A DNA stretch of 43,464 nucleotides from a virus. Location: positions 1-43,464 of the IMG/VR virus record IMGVR_UViG_3300035701_009381; one strand, given 5' to 3'. The translations under genes and the position numbers were made by a program. Each line of letters opens with the position of its first letter. The stretch's first letter is position 1. A model generated the notes under the pieces. It ran no database searches, was not told where the DNA came from, and saw only the letters and a program-made list of their open reading frames with translations. Shown here piece after piece: positions 6,692-15,539 of this stretch.

Positions 6692-8194
6692 CTAACCGAT
6701 GGCAACATAGTCGTAGATTGCGCTCGCCGCGTTCAGATCGCCGTGCTCACTACCGGCTGAGACCGTAAACCCAGTAGTTACAGGTTGGGGCCGAAAAAGA
6801 TTGGTGGTCAGTATCCATGGATGGGTAGTGACCGTGTTGTAATACATCACTACGCCGTAAGTTCCCGATCCGAGGTTTGAGATGGCGTATAGCGGACCAG
6901 TTCGACACGTCAGAAAGACGATCCTGGGCGTGAAGCCCACGTTGATCGTCCTGTCGCTTGTGCCGTCCCCCGTGTAGCTCCCCATCGCTATCCTGGCCGG
7001 AACCCACGTGAGGTTCGCCGGGTCGATTTTGGGACCGTTCCCCCCGGTGCCGTTGTGGCAATGCCCGGTGGTTTCGTGCATCTTCGCGTCGAGGTTCGTC
7101 TGCACCGCGTCGACCGTGTCCTTGCGTGCGATGTCCGCGGCCACGGACGGAGCCGCTACTTGCGCCCTGCCCGCGGCGTCCCGCATCATGATCCGGTTGG
7201 CGGTCGCCGCCGACGTCGCGCTGTGGGCCGTCGTGGCGCTGGCGTGATTGGCGAGATCCGTGTCCAGCGCATACTGCGAGTGAGGGTCCGAGGCGGCAAC
7301 GTGGGCGTCCACCTTGGCCTGGGCGCCAGTAGGAGTCTCGTGTCCCGAATGGGGAGCGGCGGCGTCCTGATGGGCCTTAGCGGCCGAGAGCGTCGTCGCC
7401 GGCGCGTCGTACCAGTTGGTCACCGTGCCCTTCACGGCCTTGATGGCCTTCGTGATCCATGAGATATGCTGCGTGAGAGTGCCTGTCAGGGAGTACGCGT
7501 CTGCTATGTCGGGATTGGCAGTCCTGTTCCCCAAAGCGGCATCGTTCGCCGCACCAGCAGCCAAACCGGTTGCGGTGATCTTCGGTCCGTTGCTGCCGGT
7601 CGCCGTGTGAGTGTGCCCAGATGAGTCGTGGAACTTGTCCCAGATGGCAGCGATGGTGGCCGCGGCGTTGTCCCACCAATTGCCCGTTATGCCTTTCAGG
7701 GCTTTGATGTTCTTCACGATCCAGGAGAATTGCTGGGTTAGCAGCCCGGTCAGGGAATAGGCTGTCCCGGTGGCGGGGTCGACCGTGCGGTTGCCTACCT
7801 TCGCGTCGGTGACGCCGGCATCGGAGATGGATAGGGTGCGGTCGGCCTGGAGATCACCGCCGCCAGTCAGACCACCGCTGGTGGCGACCTGCCGCGTGAC
7901 CGGCACATGGGCTGTATCCATATGCCCTTTAGCCGCGGTGAGCGTGGTGTCCGGGGTGTCATACCAGTTCGTCTCGCCCACGATGACCTTGATCCGGTTG
8001 GCGAACCAGTCCAAGAGGTTCCGCAGACTGCCTGCGTTGCCGGTCGGTGTCTGAGCAGGATCAATGGTCCTACTCCCAGTCTCTATGGCATTGATGTTGC
8101 CTTCGACCCTATTCAGATCCCCGGCCACCGGCGCATCTGCCGCCTGCCACGTGGTCTTCGGGGTCTGCCAGCCTATAGGAGGCGTCCCCGGCAT
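6692..8194 (-). CDS. Tail fibre / receptor-binding protein with internal repeats
   Basis: A 500-residue virion protein. The N terminus (GWQTPKTTWQAADAPVAGDLNRVEGNINAI) matches the start of many Firmicute phage tail fibres. Three related modules of roughly 55 residues follow, each with a pattern like GNRTxxPxxxxAYSLTGxLTQxxSWIxKxIKAxKG, then NWxD and TTxxA. Two GHxHxxTGxNGPKI motifs (GHTHTATGSNGPKI and GHCHNGTGGNGPKI) may bind metal, as His-x-His pairs do in other trimeric fibres. The C-terminal 110 residues are a separate domain, probably the receptor-binding tip. ATG 8194 has AAGGAGGG upstream. Host receptor specificity would reside here. Confidence 0.85.
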   Translation of the reverse strand: MPGTPPIGWQTPKTTWQAADAPVAGDLNRVEGNINAIETGSRTIDPAQTPTGNAGSLRNLLDWFANRIKVIVGETNWYDTPDTTLTAAKGHMDTAHVPVTRQVATSGGLTGGGDLQADRTLSISDAGVTDAKVGNRTVDPATGTAYSLTGLLTQQFSWIVKNIKALKGITGNWWDNAAATIAAIWDKFHDSSGHTHTATGSNGPKITATGLAAGAANDAALGNRTANPDIADAYSLTGTLTQHISWITKAIKAVKGTVTNWYDAPATTLSAAKAHQDAAAPHSGHETPTGAQAKVDAHVAASDPHSQYALDTDLANHASATTAHSATSAATANRIMMRDAAGRAQVAAPSVAADIARKDTVDAVQTNLDAKMHETTGHCHNGTGGNGPKIDPANLTWVPARIAMGSYTGDGTSDRTINVGFTPRIVFLTCRTGPLYAISNLGSGTYGVVMYYNTVTTHPWILTTNLFRPQPVTTGFTVSAGSEHGDLNAASAIYDYVAIG

Positions 8195-10069
8195 CTACAC
8201 CACCCTCCTTCCCCTCATCTTCGCCCTGAGCGCCCCGTCGAACTCGATTTCCTGCCGCGTCACGAAGTAGTCGTTCTGCTCGTTTCGGTCGACCACAGTC
8301 ACCCGGTCGCCGAGCAACAGGGCGGGGTTGCCCCGCCACTCAAGTTCGGCGTCACGCCTCGCGTTCTTGGCCGACGCGAGCAGGGTATTTGCTATGGTCT
8401 GGGCCATGGAGAGGGTCTGGAGTAACGAGTTCTTGGGGAACGTGAACTTGAGTTTGCCGTTGTCGGTGATGGAGGGGTCGTCCTTGGCGATGGCACGCTC
8501 CTTGTTGAGCACCCTCAAGGGCTTGGCGTTTATGACCAGCGTGAATGTCCCGGCGTTCGAAGGACTTGAGACTGTGACCTCCGCCCCCCATGCGTAGTAG
8601 GCCGCCCCGGTTATGGAGCAGCCTGCCGGCTGGCCCGAGAGACTTGCTGCGGCCTCGATGCACGGAGGGCTGTTGTAGTAGACCGTGAGAGTCTTGGTCT
8701 CCCCTGCGGCGATCGGCACAGGCTCGTTCGACCGGTAAACCTCCTGCAGGACGTCCGGCTTAAGTGGGGCCGTCTCGACTTCGATGTAGTTGGCGATCTG
8801 CGACCACTTCGCCGGGTTGTCCTTGCGGAAGTAGTCGTCGGAAGTCAGCATCAACTCGCTGGTCAACTTGGACGCGAGGAAGGACGGCCCTTCCACTCGC
8901 ACCACGCCGTCTCTGTCACAGTACACCTGTCCCAGGCAAGCCTCCGCGATCGTGCGCAGCGATTCGCGATGAGATTGTGGCTCGAAGTAGGAATAGGGCA
9001 CGACGAACTGCTGCAGCTCCGGGTCGACCCAGTACTCCCCTGAAGTCAACCCTCCGTCCTGTAGTACCGCCACGGCCAGGTCGTACAAGGTCTTGTTCAC
9101 TTGGACTTGGCTCGTGCTGTAGGTGCTCTTTCGGAGCATCTCGAGCCGGTCTCTGCCCGTGGTACTCGCGTACACCTCGTCCTCCGGTGCCGTCCAGTCC
9201 CCCGACCAGAAGGTGCCGAGAGGAACGTACTCCATGCTGTCATCGTCACGCTTGATACCGAGCCAGGCCCTGATCCTGCGGTTAGCCTTCAGGGTCTGGT
9301 ACAAGGGGCTTTGCGTGTTCCCCGCGTCGAACTTGCGTGAGGAGTTGTCTAGTCGGACGTCTATCTCGTTGGCCGAGATGTTGCCGACCGGGAGGCTTCC
9401 CTGGCTGACTTCTCGCTCCTCCAGGAGGTGGACGAGTAGGACGTCGTCCCCTTCATAGGTCTCCTGAATGCTCGTGAAGAACTCCAGGATCTTGACCTGC
9501 CTGCCCACATGGCTCCACTTTGTGACCGTCAGGACCTGCTTCGCCACGTCAAGCACGGGTGACGGGAGGGCGAAGGCCCACGAGGCCCCCGCATTGCCCG
9601 TCACTGCCTTGGAGTACAAGAGCGTGTTGTCCTGAGCGTAGAGGTTGATGGTGAAGTCCACAGGGTGCTCCTGCCTCGCGCTGTCGCCAACCACCTTGAG
9701 AGAGTGCACCGGGCGAGGAAGGTGGGTCACCGTAAGAACTGGATACGGAGCCGCGAACGCCCCGCCCGCCCCTGCCAGCTGCAATCCCCACCATCCCATC
9801 TGGAGAGTCACCGCATCCTCGGCGGTCGCCGGGGCCAGGTGATATGAGCCGTCCAGCACCCAGGTGCCGTCCAGCGAGGCCCACTTGTGCGGAGGAGCGA
9901 CCACAGCATCGGCGGTCTGAGAAGGATAGGAGACGGCGGCCTCTTCAGACGCGGAGACTGCTATGGACTGATCCAGGAAGGGGTCCGTGTAGTCTATCTG
10001 GACCTTGCCGTACGTCCGTCGCTCCATAGCCTTTATCTTGTCTTTGAACTCCTGGGTTACTGCGTACAC
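8195..10069 (-). CDS. Tail tip / baseplate hub protein (Tal-like)
   Basis: A 624-residue protein in the place of the tail-associated hub gene, after the tape measure and before the fibre. The N-terminal segment (YAVTQEFKDKIKAMERRTYGKVQIDYTDPF) is typical of siphovirus tail proteins whose central part resembles the gp27-like hub fold: NEIDVRLDNSSRKFDAGN, VPLGTFWSGDW, RESLRTIAEACLGQVYCDRDGVVRVE. The C-terminal WRGNPALLLGDRVTVVDR with a following beta region is also seen in hub proteins. No peptidase motif is obvious. It starts at GTG 10069 with GAGGTGA upstream, and its end abuts the fibre gene. Confidence 0.82.
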   Translation of the reverse strand: MYAVTQEFKDKIKAMERRTYGKVQIDYTDPFLDQSIAVSASEEAAVSYPSQTADAVVAPPHKWASLDGTWVLDGSYHLAPATAEDAVTLQMGWWGLQLAGAGGAFAAPYPVLTVTHLPRPVHSLKVVGDSARQEHPVDFTINLYAQDNTLLYSKAVTGNAGASWAFALPSPVLDVAKQVLTVTKWSHVGRQVKILEFFTSIQETYEGDDVLLVHLLEEREVSQGSLPVGNISANEIDVRLDNSSRKFDAGNTQSPLYQTLKANRRIRAWLGIKRDDDSMEYVPLGTFWSGDWTAPEDEVYASTTGRDRLEMLRKSTYSTSQVQVNKTLYDLAVAVLQDGGLTSGEYWVDPELQQFVVPYSYFEPQSHRESLRTIAEACLGQVYCDRDGVVRVEGPSFLASKLTSELMLTSDDYFRKDNPAKWSQIANYIEVETAPLKPDVLQEVYRSNEPVPIAAGETKTLTVYYNSPPCIEAAASLSGQPAGCSITGAAYYAWGAEVTVSSPSNAGTFTLVINAKPLRVLNKERAIAKDDPSITDNGKLKFTFPKNSLLQTLSMAQTIANTLLASAKNARRDAELEWRGNPALLLGDRVTVVDRNEQNDYFVTRQEIEFDGALRAKMRGRRVV

Positions 10070-10088
10070 TGCCGGTCACCTCGCGGCG

Positions 10089-10433
10089 TCAGGGGATTAG
10101 CAGAGCCACAACCGTCACGCCGTCCACAACGCTGTAGTCGATATAGACCTGTCCGGCGCCGCCGTCAGTCTGGTTGTAGGTGGTGGTATCCAGTGGACCG
10201 ACGAACACTGCGCTGCCCTCCGCGACAGTCAGCAGCCGGTCGGCGAGCTTCAGCCCGTTGCGCGTGTAGCCGGCCCTGACCGTCACTGTCAGTTCCGACT
10301 GCGAGTCGTTGCGAATGTGCAGCACGACTTTCCCGTTGTTCTCCACCGAGTGCCCCTCGACCACAGCCGCCGAATAGGCGGCCACCAGCCCGGTATCTGA
10401 GAGCAATTGACGAGCCAAACTCACACGAGCCAC
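10089..10433 (-). CDS. Small tail-region beta-rich protein, unrecognised
   Basis: A 114-residue protein (GTG 10433 preferred, because AAGGAGGCG lies 6 nt upstream; a longer form from 10460 lacks such a site). It is beta-rich, with KVVLHIRNDSQSELTVTVRAGYTRNG and a C-terminal TDGGAGQVYIDYSVVDGVTVVALLIP. It sits between the tail completion gene and the tail hub, so a minor tail or decoration role is plausible. No family is recognised. Confidence 0.68.
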   Translation of the reverse strand: MARVSLARQLLSDTGLVAAYSAAVVEGHSVENNGKVVLHIRNDSQSELTVTVRAGYTRNGLKLADRLLTVAEGSAVFVGPLDTTTYNQTDGGAGQVYIDYSVVDGVTVVALLIP

Positions 10434-10449
10434 AGGGATCGCCTCCTTC

Positions 10450-10800
10450 TCACCGCTCAATGAGCGCGATGGTTACGTCTTCCCAGTATCTCGTACCGGC
10501 TATCTTCTGACCGGGGTTCTGACTGTTGTCGCCCTCGTACACGGTGATGGTGTGCTCCTCGCCGTTCTGAGGATCGGGGTAGGTTACAGTGTGGAACACC
10601 TTTGATTCGAGGAGGTCCAGGATCTGCTTTATGTCCGTGTCCTTGATGATGGCGTAGGAGAGGTCCAGCCTGCGCTTCACCGCGATAATCTCCATGGACA
10701 TATCGCCCGACGCGAGGCGTTCGGCTTTGCTTATCCGGAAGGGCGCCACCTTGAGGCCGGTGGGCGTCTTGATCTGGGTGTTGTCGATTAGCACGGGCAA
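10450..10800 (-). CDS. Phage tail completion/assembly protein
   Basis: A 116-residue protein directly downstream of the tape measure gene. The sequence MEIIAVKRRLDLSYAIIKDTDIKQILDLL followed by a beta-rich end (HTVTYPDPQNGEEHTITVYEGD) matches small Firmicute siphovirus proteins at this locus (DUF6711-like), thought to take part in tail tip assembly. The TTG start at 10800 has AGGTGATG upstream. Assignment is by position and general resemblance. Confidence 0.7.
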   Translation of the reverse strand: MPVLIDNTQIKTPTGLKVAPFRISKAERLASGDMSMEIIAVKRRLDLSYAIIKDTDIKQILDLLESKVFHTVTYPDPQNGEEHTITVYEGDNSQNPGQKIAGTRYWEDVTIALIER

Positions 10801-10806
10801 GCGTCA

Positions 10807-13800
10807 TCACCTCTCCTGGCCGACACGCTGGTCTTCGCTCACCCGGAACTCACGGAGCATGCGTTCCAGTTGCTTTAGCCCGTTCCTGTCGGCAACGAGC
10901 GTGCCCACATGGAGGTGGATCTCCTGTGCCGGCCCCGACCCGAATATCGATGCTCGAGGCTGCCTGCCCGCGCCTGCTCCGCCGCCCACGCCCGTTCCCG
11001 CGAACGCCGGGGTAGGCACGACGGCCATCGACGCTAGGCTCTGAGCCACCGCGCCCGCCGCACTCCTGACTATGCTCACGTTGGCCAGGATGCCTTGGGC
11101 GTACATGCGCATGAGGCTGGGCGCCCAACGGTCAGCGTAGCGGCCGGGACCTTCCTTCGCGGGAGACTGAAATCCCATCTGGTTCGATATGCCGCCGGCG
11201 ACGTCTCCCGCCGCTTGGACGGTCGCGGGAATCTCCGCCCGCATCCCGCCGGTGAAAGCTCTGAGCAGGTTTCTGCCCCACTCCTTGGCCTTCGCAATTA
11301 GGCCCTCGATGTAGTTCTTGGCTTTCACGAACGGCTCGACGATGTACTCGTAGAGGGTGTCTTTGACGGCTTTGACGCTGGCGACAATTGCGTCCCAGAC
11401 GGATTGGGCGCCAGCCTTGATGCCGTCCCATTTCGCGCTGAGCCACGCCGACACCGCGCTCCACACTTCGAGGGTCTTGGTCTTAACCCAATCCCATTTG
11501 AGCGCGATGAGAGCGGCAAGTGCAACTATGACGCCAATCACCCATCCCACAGGCCCCAGCGCGATAAACCATGCGGCCGCCATCTTCGCGGCCTCGGCCA
11601 TAGCCACGATACCCATCCAGACCCACTTGGCCCCGAGTATCACGATCTGAGCAATCTGGACGGCCACCGAGGCGATCGCTTGTGCCTGCTGAATCAGCCA
11701 TGCCGCGACTACCTTCGCGGCTCCCAAGCCAGCCTGTATCCCTAACCACACCCACTTCGCCCCGGCAAGGACGAACTGCGCAATCTGCACGGCCACGCTG
11801 GCGGCAGCCTCCACGCCTTGGACCACCCACGCCAGCACGATCTTGCCTGCGTTGACGGTGGCCTGGATGCCCATCCAGACCCATTTGGCCCCCAGGATGA
11901 TGAACTGGGCTACCTGTGTGGCCACGCTGGCAGCAGCCTCCACGCCTTGGACCACCCACGCCAGCACGACCTTACCTGCATTAAGGGCGGATTGAATGCC
12001 AAGCCACACCCATTTAGCTCCGAGTATCACGAACTGAGCAATCTGCAGCGCAGCGGACGCCCCGGCCTCCAGCCCTTGGACAATCCAAGCCCATACCACC
12101 TTTCCGGCGTTTATGGTGGCTTGCAGGCCCATCCAGACCCATTTGGCAACGAGCACAACAAAATGCCCTATCTGCGTAGCAACTGAGATTCCAGCCTGGA
12201 TGCCGGACGCGATCCACCCGCCAATCATCCTCGCCGCGGCGATAGCCGCCTCGACCCCCGTCTTGATCAGCGCCGGCGTGAGGATCACACCCAGGGTAAT
12301 GGCAATGCCCTGGATAATCGGATCTGCTCTTAGGGCCTGGAAAGCTTCGGTTATCTTCGATTTGATGTTGTCGAACGTTCCTTTGATACCGTCCCACATC
12401 CAGCCGAGGAAGCCGCTGAATGTAAGCTTCGCAGCCTCCAGGGAATCAGTCAGCTCGGCAGCCAAGTCCGGCATCTCGGACTCGGGGACCCCGGGCGCCC
12501 CGCCGGCCCCGGTGTCCGGTACCCCAGGAAAGGATGTGTCGGCGGTCTGGTCCATAATCTGATGGACCTCATCGAAGGACTGGAGGTTGTCCTGAGACGC
12601 CTTGCCCAGGTTGCCGAGAGCGTCTGCCTGAGCGTTCGTACCCGTGGCGGCCTTTTTGGCGCTGGCAGCGAGCTCCTCCTGCATCTTGGCTATCTTCGCC
12701 GCCTGGGCCTTCTGAGCCGCTTGGGCAACGACAGTGCTGTACCTGGCCCATAGCGACGTCCCTGCTGTCAGAACAGCGGATATGGCTATGATGGCCCAGC
12801 CAACTGGTCCCAGGGCAGAGTTCACAGCGTACAGCGCAGCCTGGATCCTCTGCAGCCATCCCACGGCTATGGGACCGCCGGTCATCCAGGCCACAGAGGC
12901 GAGCTGGATCTGGAGTCTGTACATGCCTACCATCCGGCTGATGAGCGCAAGCAGCCCGGAGCCCGTCGTGAGCGTTCCATGCATGACCAAGTTCGCTGTC
13001 GTGAAGGCCCTCACGGCCCCTTTGGCGATCATGAGCGCTGCCGCGACGAGCCTTACAGCCACATCGACTGCAAGGACAGCCTTGAGTACAGGCGCTATCA
13101 AGCTCCAGTTGGCTATGATGGCTCTGCCGACGCCGACCAACACGCCCCACAATCCGCGCAACACCGAGGTTACCGTCTGGATGCCCGCGGCAGCCTGCGG
13201 CCCGAAAGTCTGACTGATCGCATAGGACAGCCCGCCTTGCCCGAATGCCTTGTAGAAGCCGGTCGCCACGTCCCTGACCTTTTTGAGCCAGTCGTTCGCG
13301 CTCTTGAACAGCCCCGAGGTCAGAGCTCCGAGGGTCATCTGCCAGACGCTCTTGATCGCGGACGTGACCCCACGCCAACCGTTCTGCATCTGCTTCATCA
13401 TGTCGGGGAATCGTGCCTCCATCCCGGCGACGAGCGCCTGGATGGCCTTGTCCGCGGGAAGGAGCCCTTTTTCGCCCAGGGCCGTGACTTCCTGAACAGA
13501 CTTGCCCATAGCCTGGGCCAGGATCTTCCACGCCGGCACGCCGGCTTCCATCAGTTGCCGCATTTCCTCCCCGGACACCTTGCCTTTTGCCTGCATCTGT
13601 CCGAGGGCCAGGATGATGCGGTTCACTCCCGCTGCCCCCAGGCCCAGCCCTGCCGCGGCATCGCCCACCGACTTCAGCGTGGGCAAGACGTCGTCAGCGG
13701 CGAACCCCATGGCTAGCATCCTCTTCGCAGCGTCGAGGAGGTCGGGCAGCTCAAACTGATTCTTCGCCGCGAAGTCAGCCAGATCGGTCAGCATGGCTTC

Positions 13801-14070
13801 GGCAGCCGACGCGCTCCCCAGCATGGTCTTGAACCCTATCTGGGCGTTCTGCACCATTACATTGAAGCCCAGAGCCGAGCCCACGGTGGCCTTGAACCCG
13901 GCCTGGATAGCCTGAAAGAAGCCCATGCCGACCGTGAATGAGAAGGCGTTCTTGACGATGCCGCCCAGAGTGCTGCCGGAGGACTGGACTCTCTTCTGCG
14001 CGGTCGCTTCGTCCTTGTCATACTGGCTGAAGTCCATGGCCAGCCGGACAAACAGTTCGCTGACTTTCAA
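10807..14070 (-). CDS. Tail tape measure protein with 43-residue tandem repeats
   Basis: At 1087 residues it is the largest protein of the window and lies after the tube/chaperone genes, as tape measures do. The N-terminal half holds the tape-measure core (GFNVMVQNAQIGFKTMLGSA, EEMRQLMEAGVPAWKILAQ, MKQMQNGWRGVTSAI). Hydrophobic segments follow, and then a run of about five 43-residue repeats, each beginning AKWVWxGI and containing an NAGKxVxAWxxQGxEA segment. Tape measures set tail length and are ejected ahead of the DNA, and the hydrophobic repeats suit membrane passage. The TTG start at 14070 has AGAGGTGA upstream. On the other side of its start a plus-strand cargo gene separates it from the chaperone gene. 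Confidence 0.93.
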   Translation of the reverse strand: MKVSELFVRLAMDFSQYDKDEATAQKRVQSSGSTLGGIVKNAFSFTVGMGFFQAIQAGFKATVGSALGFNVMVQNAQIGFKTMLGSASAAEAMLTDLADFAAKNQFELPDLLDAAKRMLAMGFAADDVLPTLKSVGDAAAGLGLGAAGVNRIILALGQMQAKGKVSGEEMRQLMEAGVPAWKILAQAMGKSVQEVTALGEKGLLPADKAIQALVAGMEARFPDMMKQMQNGWRGVTSAIKSVWQMTLGALTSGLFKSANDWLKKVRDVATGFYKAFGQGGLSYAISQTFGPQAAAGIQTVTSVLRGLWGVLVGVGRAIIANWSLIAPVLKAVLAVDVAVRLVAAALMIAKGAVRAFTTANLVMHGTLTTGSGLLALISRMVGMYRLQIQLASVAWMTGGPIAVGWLQRIQAALYAVNSALGPVGWAIIAISAVLTAGTSLWARYSTVVAQAAQKAQAAKIAKMQEELAASAKKAATGTNAQADALGNLGKASQDNLQSFDEVHQIMDQTADTSFPGVPDTGAGGAPGVPESEMPDLAAELTDSLEAAKLTFSGFLGWMWDGIKGTFDNIKSKITEAFQALRADPIIQGIAITLGVILTPALIKTGVEAAIAAARMIGGWIASGIQAGISVATQIGHFVVLVAKWVWMGLQATINAGKVVWAWIVQGLEAGASAALQIAQFVILGAKWVWLGIQSALNAGKVVLAWVVQGVEAAASVATQVAQFIILGAKWVWMGIQATVNAGKIVLAWVVQGVEAAASVAVQIAQFVLAGAKWVWLGIQAGLGAAKVVAAWLIQQAQAIASVAVQIAQIVILGAKWVWMGIVAMAEAAKMAAAWFIALGPVGWVIGVIVALAALIALKWDWVKTKTLEVWSAVSAWLSAKWDGIKAGAQSVWDAIVASVKAVKDTLYEYIVEPFVKAKNYIEGLIAKAKEWGRNLLRAFTGGMRAEIPATVQAAGDVAGGISNQMGFQSPAKEGPGRYADRWAPSLMRMYAQGILANVSIVRSAAGAVAQSLASMAVVPTPAFAGTGVGGGAGAGRQPRASIFGSGPAQEIHLHVGTLVADRNGLKQLERMLREFRVSEDQRVGQER
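11530..12147 (-). repeat. Tandem 129-bp repeats in the tape measure gene
   Basis: Four full units and one partial unit are in register, starting at 12147, 12018, 11889, 11760 and 11631 on the minus strand. Each encodes 43 residues starting with AKWVW. The period is exact at 129 nt with moderate divergence between units. Such in-frame repeats allow tail length to change by unequal exchange. Confidence 0.85.
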
Positions 14071-14159
14071 TGGCGTTTCACCTCTCGTTCATGGGTGCGC
14101 AAGCAGCTGGCAGGGTTTTCTAACGGAACGGCGAACCGTCTCGCAGGGAGGTGCGGTCA

Positions 14160-14837
14160 TTGTGGATCCTCGTGATTGGACTGCTGATTCTTGGCCTTGC
14201 CATGTTAGGTCGGCGAACAGCCCGCTCTGAATCGGAGACACCCAAGAAACACAAGCCTAGGAAGCCAGCCCATTGGGGTGCCCCTTATGTCGACGGCAAT
14301 CTTGGAGCAGATACGGGGTCTCTTGTGATAGTGACCCTAACGGACCAGGGGATCATGCTGCATTGGAACAACGTTACCCAGCATGCACAGATCCCGTTTG
14401 GCCGACTGGGGCGTATCGTTACCAAGACCGAAGAGGAGGTCCACCGCGATGTAACGCTGGGCCGCCTGCTGCTGTTTAACGTCCTAGCCTTCGGCATGAA
14501 GAAGAGATGGGTGACTCGAAAGAAATACACCATCATCAAAGGCCAGGATGAAAACAACCGGCCCGTTCATGCTGTCTTGGATATCACACCAAACTGGGAA
14601 ATATCTGGGGCAAGCCCCAAGATCAACAACGCCCGCCAGAAGTACCTCGACGAGCACCCCGAAGAAGCTGCACAAGCCGCCCAACTGGCACCGGAGGACG
14701 ATTCGCCAGGCAACGAGACAGCCCCCGCTCCCGATCCCATCGCGCAGATCGAGAAACTCAAGGGTCTGTTGGACTCGGGCGCTATCAAGCAAGACGAGTT
14801 CGAGGCCAAGAAGGCCGAGCTGCTGAAGCGGATTTAG
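14160..14837 (+). CDS. Membrane-anchored SHOCT-domain protein (plus-strand cargo gene)
   Basis: A 225-residue protein on the strand opposite to the tail operon, placed between the tail chaperone and tape measure genes. Residues 1-18 (MWILVIGLLILGLAML) are a membrane anchor followed by a basic, Pro/Lys-rich stretch. A central beta-rich domain comes next (SLVIVTLTDQGIMLHWNN, IPFGRLGRIVTKTEEE). The end, PIAQIEKLKGLLDSGAIKQDEFEAKKAELL, is a clear SHOCT domain. TTG 14160 is preferred, with GGGAGG 8-9 nt upstream; GTG 14151 is the alternative. Its stop lies 7 bp from the convergent chaperone stop. Membrane-anchored prophage cargo of this kind may act in superinfection exclusion, but that is inference. 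Confidence 0.85.
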   Translation: MWILVIGLLILGLAMLGRRTARSESETPKKHKPRKPAHWGAPYVDGNLGADTGSLVIVTLTDQGIMLHWNNVTQHAQIPFGRLGRIVTKTEEEVHRDVTLGRLLLFNVLAFGMKKRWVTRKKYTIIKGQDENNRPVHAVLDITPNWEISGASPKINNARQKYLDEHPEEAAQAAQLAPEDDSPGNETAPAPDPIAQIEKLKGLLDSGAIKQDEFEAKKAELLKRI

Positions 14838-14844
14838 CCGGAGA

Positions 14845-15539
14845 TCACCACGGCCCCTTAAGCCCCTTCTCCTTCGCGTCCTTCACGAGGGAGTCCCAGT
14901 CAGTCTTCTTCCCGGGGCGGGACTCCCCGAACGCCTCTTCTGCCAGCCGCTTGAAGTCCTTGTCGATGAAGTCGTCAGGCGACGTCATCTTGGGCTTACG
15001 CCGCGAGAATGCGCTTGCGACTCCCAGTGAACCGTTCGTTATGACCGATGCCAGGAACGCCCACCTGTTGCGCTGCTCCCGGTATTCTTCGGCGGTCTTC
15101 TGCCGCTTGAGCTCATGGAGGATGGCCGCCAGTTCGCTCTGCCTGTGGGCCTTGATCTGGTCGAGAGTCCAGCCGAATTCTCTGGCCAGCAGGACTACTG
15201 TTTCTGCGTCAAGCCAGTCTGAATCAAGCCCATGAGCGGCTTGACTGCCTTCTTCAGGCCGAAAAAACTGACGTCTATGAACGCCTCCAGCAATGCTTCC
15301 AGCTCGCTCATGTAGGCGTTCTTGACATCCTCCTTGGTGAGTTCAGGGAACATGGTCGGCAGCTTCTTGTAGAGGAGGTCATTGGTGTCTGCCTTCTCCA
15401 GGAATTTGGCGATGTCTATCTTGGTGACGTTGCCGCCCGAACCGGGGAACAAGTCGGCGATCAGCTTCTCGAGCTCCCCGATCCGTTTCTCCTGGACGTT
15501 GATCTCTTTCCCGTTGACGGTAACTACCTTGTTTCGCAT
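14845..15539 (-). CDS. Tail assembly chaperone, long form (GT-type, -1 frameshift product)
   Basis: The same start as the short chaperone is read, then the ribosome slips back one base at TTTTTTC (15267-15261). It continues in the -1 frame without a stop to the TGA at 14845-14847, giving about 231 residues. The extension reads through RPEEGSQAAHGLDSDW, then a helical segment (TVVLLAREFGWTLDQIKAHR, QSELAAILHELKRQKTAEEY) and ends in KEKGLKGPW. It has no usable start of its own, which supports frameshifting. In lambda and many siphoviruses the G and GT chaperones bind the tape measure and tube subunits during tail assembly. Gene order (tube, small protein, chaperone, tape measure) agrees. Confidence 0.85.
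15195..15539 (-). CDS. Tail assembly chaperone, short form (G-type)
   Basis: A 114-residue protein that begins RNKVVTVNGKEINVQEKRIGELEKLI and ends KPLMGLIQTGLTQKQ. It is acidic and helical, as tail chaperones are, and its length fits the short partner. The ribosome slippery site falls in the codons for Ser-Phe-Phe (about residues 91-93), near the end, exactly as in the G/GT arrangement. It starts at ATG 15539 and overlaps the stop of the upstream 72-residue gene by 16 nt. Confidence 0.88.
   Translation of the reverse strand: MRNKVVTVNGKEINVQEKRIGELEKLIADLFPGSGGNVTKIDIAKFLEKADTNDLLYKKLPTMFPELTKEDVKNAYMSELEALLEAFIDVSFFGLKKAVKPLMGLIQTGLTQKQ
15261..15267 (-). promoter_or_regulatory. -1 programmed frameshift slippery heptamer
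   Basis: On the minus strand the heptamer T TTT TTC fits the X XXY YYZ rule in the correct reading frame of the short chaperone (AGT TTT TTC). The -1 frame is open both at the slip and for the following 138 codons. A downstream stimulatory structure was not worked out. Confidence 0.85.
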
